A stretch of DNA of 7,159 nucleotides from CBDTYW01 sp965364735 (GTDB lineage: Bacteria > Actinomycetota > Nitriliruptoria > Nitriliruptorales > Nitriliruptoraceae): assembly GCA_965364735.1 (NCBI GenBank), contig CBDTYW010000194.1, forward strand, positions 1 through 7,159. The letters run 5' to 3'. The position numbers were made by a program, and so were the translations under genes. The notes under the pieces are model-generated. The model was given only the letters and a program-made list of their open reading frames with translations. It made no database searches and had not been told where the DNA came from. The first letter of the stretch is position 1. Each line of letters starts with the position of its first letter. This document shows, piece by piece, positions 1-5,897 of the stretch.

Positions 1-634
1 GGCCGGGGCCGTACTCGTGCAGGTCGAGCGACATCTCGGGCTGCCAGTCGCGGATGACCGCGGCGATGGCGCGTGCCTCGATCGTGGTCAGGACCATGTG
101 GTCGCGGTTGATGTCGGTGCCGCCGCTGTTGGCGTCGTTGTCCTGGTTGGACCGCTGGTTGAGCGCGCGGCCGTCGGGGTTGGCGGTGGGGATGAAGATG
201 ATCGTCTGCGTCGCGAGCAGCTCGAGGAGGTCGGGGTCGTCGGTGAACGCGAGGTCGCGGATCTGCTTGAGGCAGGTCTCACGTCCGGCCGGCTCGTTGC
301 CGTGCTGCGAGCAGACGAGCTGGATCGTCGGACGGTCGCGTGCCTCCACGACGGTCTTGGGGCCGGAGTCGTCGCCGAGGCGGACGAGGTGCAGCGGTCG
401 ACCGTCGGACGTCGTCGCGATGACCTCCATCTCCATGCGCGGAGAGGCAGCGTCGACGGCGGCGAGGAACGCGAGCTCCTCCTCGTGCGTCGTCCAGTCG
501 GCGCCGTTGTTGTCCTCGAAGCCGGTCGTCGGCGGCGTCACCTGCGCGACGGCCAGCTGGGCCGGCATGACGGCGGCGACGAGTGCGGCGGCGAGCACCG
601 CAGCGCGGAGTCGGAACGTGGTTCGAGCAGTCAT
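1..634 (-). CDS. Secreted M14-family zinc carboxypeptidase, partial (C-terminus off the left edge)
   Basis: The minus-strand frame from an ATG at 634 stays open to the window edge and gives 211 residues. Residues 1-30 look like a Sec signal peptide: basic start (MTARTTFRLR), an Ala/Leu/Val-rich core, and cleavage probably after the AVA at 28-30. The mature part has M14 metallopeptidase hallmarks: QHGNEPAGRE (110-119), whose HxxE (H111, E114) supplies two zinc ligands; NPDGR (152-156); INRDH (175-179), a substrate-binding-type N/R pair; and DLHEYG (204-209), whose H206 fits as the third zinc ligand. The catalytic glutamate expected near the C-terminus lies outside the window. The family cleaves C-terminal residues from peptides; export suggests an extracellular role. 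A GGGGA Shine-Dalgarno-like run precedes the ATG. The family call is firm; substrate is unknown. Confidence 0.87.
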   Translation of the reverse strand, partial: MTARTTFRLRAAVLAAALVAAVMPAQLAVAQVTPPTTGFEDNNGADWTTHEEELAFLAAVDAASPRMEMEVIATTSDGRPLHLVRLGDDSGPKTVVEARDRPTIQLVCSQHGNEPAGRETCLKQIRDLAFTDDPDLLELLATQTIIFIPTANPDGRALNQRSNQDNDANSGGTDINRDHMVLTTIEARAIAAVIRDWQPEMSLDLHEYGPG

Positions 635-648
635 CGTTCAAGCTTCCC

Positions 649-692
649 CGGGTGAGCAGCACCCGTGTCGCGCGGACCTGCTGGCCCGCGCG
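649..692 (-). promoter_or_regulatory. Two tandem hairpins in the leader of the carboxypeptidase gene
   Basis: Two perfect inverted repeats lie in the 131-bp gap between the PIN toxin stop and the carboxypeptidase start. The first is CGGGTGAGCAGCACCCG at 649-665 (6-bp stem, 5-nt loop). The second has CGCGCGG at 669-675 and its complement at 686-692 (7-bp stem, 10-nt loop). They could end toxin-operon transcripts, but no T-run follows, or they could shape the 5' leader of the peptidase mRNA next to its ribosome binding site. In DNA this GC-rich, chance stems are common. Confidence 0.3.
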
Positions 693-765
693 GCTTGCGC
701 GGAGTATGGCAACTGTCGGGCTCCGGGGCGCGGTCTGACCGGATGAGTTCGGGCAGGTTGGCCTG

Positions 766-1170
766 TCAGATCGCGATGATGCTGGTGACGCCGAGCGCGG
801 CGAGTTCGTCGGGGTCGCTCGTGGCGACCGCACCGCCGACCGACGCCCAGGTCGTGGCGACGTGGGCGTCGACGATGTCGCTGGTGCTGTGCTCGTCCAG
901 CAGGTGGCCGACCTGCTTGGCGGCGTCGGTGGTGAGGTCGTGCATGTGTGCCTGGTTGAGCGCCCGAGCGAGCTCGGCCTGCGTTGCGCCGTTGCGCCAC
1001 ACCTGTGCGAGCGCCGACGTCGGGACCTGCAGCTGACGGCCGCGGCGGACCGCATGTTGGACGAGGGCACGGGCCTGCGTGTCGCCGCGTTCCAGCGCGA
1101 CCAGCAGGCCGGCGTCCGCGACGAGTCCGTGCTCGGCCAGGTGCTTGGCCACGCGGGGAAGGCGGGTCAC
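766..1170 (-). CDS. PIN-domain ribonuclease toxin (VapC-like)
   Basis: This 134-aa protein is the size of a single PIN domain. PIN toxins are Mg2+-dependent ribonucleases whose acidic residues coordinate the metal. Visible here are D19 in VADAGLLVAL (first acidic site), D98 and D101 in SDIVDAHVA (central site) and D119 in ATSDPDEL (C-terminal site). The usual second acidic position, around ALAQVWR (54-59), carries Gln56 rather than Glu. The start is GTG at 1170, overlapping the antitoxin stop as GTGA (4 nt), so translation is probably coupled. About 18 residues precede the first catalytic Asp, a little more than in most VapC proteins, and no better internal start is evident. Cleavage target is unknown. 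The operon with an upstream HTH protein strongly supports a type II toxin-antitoxin role. Confidence 0.87.
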   Translation of the reverse strand: MTRLPRVAKHLAEHGLVADAGLLVALERGDTQARALVQHAVRRGRQLQVPTSALAQVWRNGATQAELARALNQAHMHDLTTDAAKQVGHLLDEHSTSDIVDAHVATTWASVGGAVATSDPDELAALGVTSIIAI

Positions 1171-1649
1171 GGCGTGCCCTCCGGCCCGAACACGCGATCA
1201 AGCTCTGCCTCGGCCCACGCGTGCGCTTCCTCCGGGATGGGTCCGAACTCCTCCTCGAGATGATCGACGTACCGCGTCCAGGCGGCGACGCTCAGCGCTT
1301 GCCGGACGGTGGACAGCGCGAACGCGTCGAAGTCGCCGACCAGCTCCTCGACCTCCTCGATGCTCGCGCCCAGTTCGTAGCGAACGGTCTGCGTGGCCTC
1401 GGATGCCACCTCGATGAGCCGGTCGGCGTGGGGATCCACCGGGATCCAGCCGAGGTGTCGGGTGAGCCCGCCGGGCTCGAGGTCCAGCGCCCGCTCCAGC
1501 CCGAGCAGATCGTCCGGTGCCGGCGTGCGACGCCCCGACTTCCAGTCGCTCAGCACCTGCGGGGTGATCCCCGCCTCCCGCGCGACGTGCGACTGCACGC
1601 GCCCTTCGAGGTGGCCGCCGATCGCTCGGCTCAGCTGCGTCAATGCCAT
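1167..1649 (-). CDS. XRE/Cro-type helix-turn-helix antitoxin of the PIN toxin
   Basis: This 160-aa protein starts at the ATG at 1649. Residues about 18-57 form a Cro/C1-type helix-turn-helix: VAREAGIT, then QVLSDWKSGRRTPAPDDLLGLERAL, the recognition-helix and following pattern of the XRE superfamily. The C-terminal half (about 73-160) is acidic and predicted helical, and is the likely toxin-binding part; this is inference. The frame is open far upstream on the minus strand, but there is no start codon just before ATG 1649, and a promoter with palindrome lies at 1672-1711, so the much longer reading is rejected. The Shine-Dalgarno is weak. The gene precedes the toxin and overlaps it by 4 nt, the usual antitoxin-first order. 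As a DNA-binding antitoxin it probably represses its own operon. Confidence 0.82.
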   Translation of the reverse strand: MALTQLSRAIGGHLEGRVQSHVAREAGITPQVLSDWKSGRRTPAPDDLLGLERALDLEPGGLTRHLGWIPVDPHADRLIEVASEATQTVRYELGASIEEVEELVGDFDAFALSTVRQALSVAAWTRYVDHLEEEFGPIPEEAHAWAEAELDRVFGPEGTP

Positions 1650-1917
1650 GAAGGTTCGCCATTCGCGGATGTTGTCGCGACAAGCGTACTTCTGGTGCAG
1701 CGGCCGGTCAACGGCCTGCGCCGCGAGCTGTGGGCAACCTCGGCTGGCCGGCCTGCGGGAGCTCTGAGGCGGTGCGCGCACGGCGTGGACCTCTGCGGCC
1801 GAATGCGCGCCGACGTCGAAGCGGTCAGACGGAGAGATGGCCAGGCGATGTCCGGGGAGGTTGCGTCGTGGACGTTGAACGAGGAAGATTCGGGCATGTG
1901 CGACATCGGGGGGCGGA
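1650..1917. other. Divergent intergenic region between the antitoxin gene and the nuclease pseudogene
   Basis: This 268-bp gap separates divergent genes. It holds the toxin-antitoxin promoter and palindrome at its left end. On the plus strand TTGAAC at 1875-1880 resembles a -35, but I see no convincing -10 at the right spacing. Short frames crossing the region have no recognisable protein content, and I call no gene here. Confidence 0.5.
1672..1711 (-). promoter_or_regulatory. Promoter and palindromic operator of the XRE-PIN operon
   Basis: Read on the minus strand, TTGACC (1711-1706) is followed by exactly 17 nt and then TACGCT (1688-1683), a TANNNT-type -10. The -10 runs directly into a perfect 12-bp palindrome, TTGTCGCGACAA (1683-1672), so predicted initiation near 1676 falls inside it. 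A repressor bound there would block initiation, and the first gene encodes an HTH protein. The start codon is 22 bp further on. The sequences are seen directly; the function is inferred. Confidence 0.6.
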
Positions 1918-2912
1918 ATGCGTGACGAGCTGACACGTCGTTGGCGGGCGCTGAGCCGTCGTGCGCAGGTCGGCCTCGTGGTCGGGACGCTCGTGGTCGG
2001 CGGGGCGGTCGCCGACGGGGCTCCTGCGTCCGATGAGCGGCCGTCCGGGCTCGAGTCGACTGCTGCCGACGACGAGATCGTCGCCGCGCAGGACCCGACC
2101 CCGCTGCAGGCGCTCATGCCGTCGACCGCTGCCTCGGCACCCGAGACGTCGCCGCCGACGGCCACGGAGCCGAGTTCCACGGACTCCGGGTCCGAGAAGT
2201 CGACGACGGCCGCGAGCACGCCGGCGAGCCCGGCGAGGTCGCCCTCGTCCTCGCCCGCACCGTCACCACCGTCGAAGCCGATCCCGGATCGCGACCCCGA
2301 ACCGGCACCTGCTGCTCGGTCGCTGCTGACGATCGAGCGATTCATTGACGGTGACTCGTTCGTCGCCAGCGATGGCGCGTGCTCGCGGACGGGTTCCGCG
2401 CCGACGGCTACGAGACCGATCGTCATGGCCGCACCGTGGCGCGGATCACTTCGGCAGACGGGGTCGACCTGGGCGTGCATCTCGCGCGGACCGGCCTCGC
2501 CGACGACCGCTACCTCGACGACTTCCGCCACGAGAACCCGTCCTACGCGCGCGAGCTCGACGCCGCGTTCGCCGCGGCCCGCGCCGAGGGTGCCGGGCAC
2601 TGGTCGGGCTGCTGGGCCTCGGACCCCTCGCCACCGCCAGAGCCCACGCCGACGTCGGATGGCGGCGCGACGGCGCACGCTGGCAACACCTCGGGCGGCT
2701 GGGAGTGCCATCCGGCCTACGTCGAGTGCCTCCCGATCGTCGACGACCTCGACTGCGGCGGCAACGACCACCCGATCGGCCACTCCGTGCAGCTGACCGG
2801 CAACGACGACCCGTACCGGCTCGACGGCAACAACACCCACCGCGAGGACGGCGACGGCTGCGAGGCCTACGACCCGTGGCAGTCCGGCGTCACCTACCCG
2901 TACTACCGCTGA
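1918..2912 (+). pseudogene. Frameshifted exported SNase-like nuclease with C-terminal excalibur-like domain
   Basis: From ATG 1918 (G-rich stretch just upstream) the frame gives an N-terminal hydrophobic segment (about residues 16-32, signal peptide or anchor), a Ser/Thr/Pro/Ala-rich linker (about 40-130), then LTIERFIDGDSFVASDGA, the beginning of a thermonuclease fold with the metal-binding DGD. After about 2376 this frame becomes meaningless, while the third frame continues the fold: TDRHGRTVARI (Arg at 2430-2432 matches the second catalytic Arg), then GVDLGVHLARTGLADDRYL. It ends with WECHPAYVEC, DLDCGG, DPYRLDG and DGDGCE, an excalibur-like calcium-binding domain, stopping at 2910-2912. 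The part that should carry the RLxGxDxPE motif is absent. Compared with the staphylococcal nuclease spacing, about 120 nt are missing, not a multiple of three. Deletion with frameshift is likeliest; an assembly error is possible. It converges on the AlkD gene with an 18-bp gap. Confidence 0.75.
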
Positions 2913-2930
2913 AGCAGGGCGGCGCGGCAG

Positions 2931-3638
2931 TCAGAGGTGCTTGGTCGCCTCGCGGACGCTGAGCTTGGAGAGCCGGTCGCGACGGGCGTCGACGAAGGCG
3001 CGGACCCAGTCGGCGTCGACGCGGGCGTGCTGGCGCAGCGCCCAGCCGATGGCCTTGCGGATGAAGAAGTCCTCGTCATCGACGTTGGCATCGATGGCGT
3101 GGGCGAGGAGGTCGAGGTCGGTGGCGTCCTTGCTGCGCAGCTGGGCGATGATCGCGGAGCGGCGGACCCAGAGGTCGGCGTCGGTCGCCCAAGCCCGGAT
3201 GACCGGCGTGGCTGCGGGGCGGTGGCGGTCGACGACGTCGTTGACGGCCTTGCCGATCCCGTCGACGAGATCCCACCAGGCGCCGTCGATGATCAGCTCG
3301 CGCATGAGCGAGAGCGCGGTGGTGTCGCGCCACGGCTTGGCGCTGCGGTGCAGGATCACGTCGATCGCGGCGTGGCGTTCCTCGCGGTGGGCGGGGTCGG
3401 TCCAGAGGTCGTCGATGATCGCCTCCCACGTGGGGCGGTCGAGGTCGACGTCGCTGAGGGCGTTCTTCACGACGCGGTTGCGGTTGGCGGTGTAGGTGCC
3501 GAGGCAGGGGAGGTCGGACTTCAGGTAGGCCTGCATGGCCTCGGCCTTGTCCGGCTGGGCGTGCTCGCGCAGCCCGGCGCGGATCGTGTCGGCGATCTGC
3601 GCGGGAGTCCGGGTCGACGGGGCGGGTCGCGTGGTCAT
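2931..3638 (-). CDS. alkD: AlkD-family DNA alkylation repair glycosylase (HEAT-like repeats)
   Basis: This 235-aa, almost all-helical protein matches the length and signature of AlkD, a HEAT-like-repeat DNA glycosylase that removes positively charged alkylated bases (N3-alkyladenine, N7-alkylguanine) without flipping them. The B. cereus AlkD residues W109, D113, R148 and W187 have counterparts: W122 and D126 in GAWWDLVDGIG (a W-x3-D spacing), R160 (or R159) in LWVRRSAIIAQL, and W199 in FIRKAIGWALRQ, with matching spacings. All key residues are present, so the enzyme is probably active. The start is ATG 3638; there is no Shine-Dalgarno, but TACCGT lies 7 nt upstream, so the mRNA may be leaderless. 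The frame is open further upstream, but that extension has no family similarity. The gene stands alone, convergent with the broken nuclease gene. Confidence 0.88.
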   Translation of the reverse strand: MTTRPAPSTRTPAQIADTIRAGLREHAQPDKAEAMQAYLKSDLPCLGTYTANRNRVVKNALSDVDLDRPTWEAIIDDLWTDPAHREERHAAIDVILHRSAKPWRDTTALSLMRELIIDGAWWDLVDGIGKAVNDVVDRHRPAATPVIRAWATDADLWVRRSAIIAQLRSKDATDLDLLAHAIDANVDDEDFFIRKAIGWALRQHARVDADWVRAFVDARRDRLSKLSVREATKHL

Positions 3639-3645
3639 GTCAGCG

Positions 3646-3651
3646 ACGGTA
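3646..3651 (-). promoter_or_regulatory. Candidate -10 box for a leaderless alkD transcript
   Basis: TACCGT (TANNNT) ends 7 nt before the alkD ATG on the minus strand. In Actinobacteria this spacing places the transcription start at or next to the start codon, which fits the lack of a ribosome binding site. No clear -35 was found. Confidence 0.4.
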
Positions 3652-3716
3652 CGAGGGGTCCGCTTGCGTGGGGCGCCACGTCGGTCGACCGTCTGGCAGC
3701 CGAGCTCAGAACTGGC

Positions 3717-3944
3717 CGTGCACGAGGCCGCGACTCGCGGCCGGACGGCGTGCAGGACAAGATCGTCGGACGCGAGGCGGGACGGTTCTTCGTCCCGCCG
3801 TAGGTCGGCGGATGCGGCTGGATCGGTCTTCGCCTCGACGTCGCCCCGGACTTCGAGGAGGTCGCGGCCGTCCTCGAGGAGGCCTAACGCCACGTCGCGC
3901 CGAAGAAGCCCGTCTCGCTGCTCGATGACCCCGAGCCGACGTGA
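3717..3944 (+). pseudogene. Remnant of a MmcQ/YjbR-family protein gene (C-terminal part, two internal stops)
   Basis: In the third plus frame the translation reads GRFFVPP, stop (TAG 3801-3803), VGGCGWIGLRLDVAPDFEEV, AAVLEEA, stop (TAA 3885-3887), RHVAPKKPVSLLDDPEPT, then TGA at 3942-3944. This resembles the C-terminal half of MmcQ/YjbR (DUF419) proteins, where FFVPPYVG, a GW(V/I)G(V/L)RLD strand and EAYR.VAPK are typical. Both stops fall where tyrosine is expected, so each can be explained by one change from TAC. The N-terminal half is not recognisable upstream, so the gene is also truncated. The family's biochemical role is unsettled; a double-wing DNA-binding-like fold is known. It fills most of the 437-bp space between alkD and the ATPase gene; nothing else was recognised there. 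The family call is from memory of consensus, so moderately sure. Confidence 0.58.
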
Positions 3945-3991
3945 CCGTCACCGTCCGAGCAGCGCAGCCGGGTCTGAAGGGGCGATCACCC

Positions 3992-4060
3992 GCTGAACGG
4001 TAGTGTTTGGCTCTGCTGAACGGTAGTGTTTGGTTCCGCTGAACGGTAGTGTGGGCGGTG
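3992..4060 (+). repeat. Three direct repeats, 23-bp period, upstream of the DUF4143 ATPase gene
   Basis: The 15-mer GCTGAACGGTAGTGT occurs perfectly three times, at 3992-4006, 4015-4029 and 4038-4052, with starts exactly 23 bp apart. The first two copies also share the following TTGG and a pyrimidine-rich tail; the third diverges after the core. Each copy contains TAGTGT, a TANNNT hexamer, and the period equals a 6-bp box plus a 17-bp promoter spacer. The last core ends 23 bp before the ATG at 4076. Confidence 0.9.
4047..4052 (+). promoter_or_regulatory. Candidate -10 box inside the third repeat
   Basis: TAGTGT in the third repeat is placed to start transcription near 4059, leaving a short leader with GGAGG at 4063-4067 and 8 nt before the ATG at 4076. 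Seventeen nt upstream lies the identical TAGTGT of repeat two, occupying the -35 position. It may be a promoter, or an operator array masking one. Confidence 0.4.
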
Positions 4061-4075
4061 GCGGAGGTGCAGAGC

Positions 4076-5353
4076 ATGCGCGGCGAGTATCAACCTCGGG
4101 TTGTCGATGCAGAGCTGGCATGGCTGCTGAGTGAGCTGCCGGCCGTGGAGATCCGCGGCGCCCGCGGCATCGGCAAGACCGAGACGGCGTCGCGGTTCGC
4201 GAAGACCGTCCACCGCGTCGATGACCCGGCGACGCGGCAGCTGCTCGAGGCTCAGATCGGTCGGCTTGTCGCTGGAGACCGCCCGATCCTCGTCGACGAA
4301 TGGCAGCATCTCCCGGCAGCCTGGGACGTCGTGAGGAGGGCCGTCGATGACGACCCACAGCCGGGCAGTTTCCTGCTGACCGGATCAGCAGCGCCCAGCG
4401 ACCGGCCCGTCCACCCGGGAGCCGGCAGGATCGTCACCGTGAAGATGCGGCCGATGGGCCTGTCCGAGCGCGACCTCTGCGCGCAGTCCGTCAGCTTCGC
4501 CGACCTGCTGTCGGGCCGCATGGACGAGATCGGAGGCGAGTCGCAGGTGGGCCTGGAGCAGTACGTCGACGAGATCCTCGCATCGGGCTTCCCCGGGATC
4601 AGAACGCTGCCGAGCGTCAGCGCCCGAGCGGCTGCGCTGCGCGGGTACGTCGATCAGATCGTCGAGCACGACTTCCGTGAAGTCGGGCATGTCGTGCGGC
4701 GGCCTGCTCGGCTCCGACGGTGGCTTGAGGCCTACGCGTCCGCGACGGGGACGACGAGCAGCTACAACGCGATCCGTCGTGCGGCGAGCGGTCGAGACGA
4801 TCCGCCGCCGAAGAGCACCACCGGGCCGTGGAGGGGCGTCCTCGAGCGACTCTTTCTGCTCGATCCGGTCGCGGCCTGGTCGCCATCAGCGAACAGTGTC
4901 TCACGGCTCACCGGACAGGAGAAGCACCACTTGGTCGACCCGGCGCTCGCTGCGGCGTTGCTCGGCGTCGACGCGGGCGCGCTCCTCTCCGGCGAGCAGC
5001 CTGACCGGTTCGTGCCCCGCGATGGCGTCCTGCTCGGTGGCTTCTTCGAGTCGTTGGTCGCGCAGTCGGTGCGGGTGCTCGCCCAGTCGGCAGATGCGAC
5101 CGTCGGACACCTGCGCACGGCGAGATCCGACCAGGAGGTCGACCTGATCGTTGAGCGACGTGACCGGCGCGTCCTCGCGATCGAGGTGAAGCTGTCCGAG
5201 GTGGTGGGCGATCGGGACGTGCGTCACCTGATCTGGCTCCGGGATCGGCTCGGCGCCGACCTCCTCGACGCCGTCGTGATCACGACTGGCCGTCATGCCT
5301 ATCGGAGGCCCGATGGCGTCGCTGTCGTTCCCGCTGCACTCTTGGGACCGTGA
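4076..5353 (+). CDS. AAA ATPase with C-terminal DUF4143 / PD-(D/E)XK nuclease-like domain
   Basis: The ATG at 4076 is preferred over GTG 4049 because GGAGG (4063-4067) sits 8 nt before it and the GTG lies inside a repeat; the product is 425 aa. The N-terminal ATPase shows Walker A GARGIGKT (28-35, K34) and Walker B ILVDEWQ (71-77, D74/E75), with FLLTGSA further on as a sensor-1-like strand. This layout, with RPMGLSE and a middle DFREVG helical region, is that of the widespread DUF4143 ATP-binding proteins. The C-terminal part contains FFESLVAQ (E325), EVDLIVE (D356) and AIEVKLS (E370, K372), the PD-(D/E)XK pattern, all residues retained. Biological function of the family is not established; links to mobility, toxin-antitoxin or defence are only suggested by context. 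It ends 6 bp from the convergent mazF-like gene. The 23-bp repeats upstream are probably its control region. Confidence 0.87.
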   Translation: MRGEYQPRVVDAELAWLLSELPAVEIRGARGIGKTETASRFAKTVHRVDDPATRQLLEAQIGRLVAGDRPILVDEWQHLPAAWDVVRRAVDDDPQPGSFLLTGSAAPSDRPVHPGAGRIVTVKMRPMGLSERDLCAQSVSFADLLSGRMDEIGGESQVGLEQYVDEILASGFPGIRTLPSVSARAAALRGYVDQIVEHDFREVGHVVRRPARLRRWLEAYASATGTTSSYNAIRRAASGRDDPPPKSTTGPWRGVLERLFLLDPVAAWSPSANSVSRLTGQEKHHLVDPALAAALLGVDAGALLSGEQPDRFVPRDGVLLGGFFESLVAQSVRVLAQSADATVGHLRTARSDQEVDLIVERRDRRVLAIEVKLSEVVGDRDVRHLIWLRDRLGADLLDAVVITTGRHAYRRPDGVAVVPAALLGP

Positions 5354-5359
5354 CCGCGC

Positions 5360-5677
5360 TCACCGCCCGAGGACCGCGCGGACCCCGTCGTCGATCGCGT
5401 CGTTGAGGGCTGCAGGCAGCCGGCCGGTGCGCTCGGTGAGCCATGCGCGGTCGATGAGCTCGAGGCCGAGCGGCACGGCGACGGAGTCGGCTGGCAGGCC
5501 GGTGATGCGGGCCGGGAGCAGGACGTTGCCGGCGAGGCCGGCGCGAGCGACGTTCGAGGTGAGCGGGACGACGTGGGTCTGCCAGACGTCGACGTCGAGC
5601 ACGTCCGGAGCTGACACCACGACGCACGGGCGCGGCTTGTCGAGCTCGACCCAGCAGACGTCGCCGCGGCTCACCAC
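5360..5677 (-). CDS. mazF: MazF/PemK-family endoribonuclease toxin
   Basis: This 105-aa protein has the order of MazF/PemK motifs: RGDVCWVEL (strand 1), RPCVVVSA with R16 in the catalytic Arg position, VVPLTSN with T40/S41 in the catalytic Thr region, LPARITGLPADSVAV, then LIDRAWLTERTGRLP and a C-terminal helix. MazF enzymes cut mRNA or other RNA at short sequences, slowing growth. The loop between strands 1 and 2 is short (only DKP between WVEL and the catalytic Arg); the GSE-type segment of longer MazFs is absent. Translation may begin at GTG 5677 or at the adjacent GTG 5674; the latter gives a GTGA overlap with the antitoxin stop, as in the other toxin-antitoxin pair here. The RNA target cannot be read from sequence. 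Confidence 0.87.
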   Translation of the reverse strand: MVSRGDVCWVELDKPRPCVVVSAPDVLDVDVWQTHVVPLTSNVARAGLAGNVLLPARITGLPADSVAVPLGLELIDRAWLTERTGRLPAALNDAIDDGVRAVLGR

Positions 5678-5895
5678 GGGGCGGACCGCTCCATCCGCGC
5701 CCCGACCGCGTGACGGTCTGTGGGGCGATCGTCACCTGAGAGCTCGGCGTCGGCGAGGAGCTGCTGCGCGAACGTCTGCTCGGTTCGCGCGGCGTGGAGC
5801 CGGAGCTGCTCGGCGACCCACTGCGAGAAGGGCACGTCGAGGCTCGCGATGATGGGCAGCACGTCGGCGGGGACGCTGATGGTCTTGTTCGGCAT
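5671..5895 (-). CDS. Ribbon-helix-helix antitoxin of the MazF-like toxin
   Basis: This 74-aa protein begins KTISVPADV, the short DNA-contacting beta strand and start of helix A of a ribbon-helix-helix fold, followed by LPIIASLDVPFSQWVAEQLRLHAAR as the rest of helix A, the turn and helix B. The C-terminal third is acidic then basic (ELSGDDRPTDRHAVGARMERSAPW) and probably disordered, the part that normally wraps the toxin. It ends in TGA overlapping the toxin start. I chose ATG 5895 because KTISVP should lie near the N-terminus; ATG 5910 would add five residues and lies inside an inverted repeat. No clear Shine-Dalgarno is seen. It is likely to bind the inverted repeat at 5898-5914 and to neutralise the toxin; both are inferences from the family. 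Confidence 0.8.
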   Translation of the reverse strand: MPNKTISVPADVLPIIASLDVPFSQWVAEQLRLHAARTEQTFAQQLLADAELSGDDRPTDRHAVGARMERSAPW

Positions 5896-5897
5896 GT

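Noticed and set aside
1..282. Alternative frames over the left end (plus and minus)
   Set aside because: They are shadows of the carboxypeptidase gene, whose frame shows the zinc-binding motifs and a signal peptide.
984..1925. A 313-codon plus-strand open frame
   Set aside because: It is antisense to the PIN toxin and XRE antitoxin, has arginine/alanine-rich shadow composition and no recognisable motif.
1730..1933. Small 67-codon plus-strand open frame in the divergent gap
   Set aside because: It has no ribosome binding site, no recognisable motif and overlaps the start of the nuclease gene; composition looks like chance GC-rich reading.
1167..2840. A 557-codon minus-strand open frame reading through the antitoxin into the nuclease region
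   Set aside because: Only its last 160 codons show protein-family content. The upstream part is antisense to the SNase-like gene and low-complexity, and a promoter with palindrome lies at 1672-1711, so translation starts at 1649.
2937..3803. A 288-codon plus-strand open frame
   Set aside because: Most of it is antisense to the AlkD gene, whose catalytic residues are conserved on the minus strand. Only its last part coincides with the YjbR-like remnant.
3992..4052. CRISPR array
   Set aside because: The three units are 23-bp tandem direct repeats with only about 8 bp between the 15-bp cores; there are no spacers of normal length and no cas genes.
4049..4075. GTG start at 4049 for the DUF4143 ATPase
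   Set aside because: The GTG lies inside the third repeat and would be within or before the predicted transcription start; ATG 4076 has GGAGG at a good distance.
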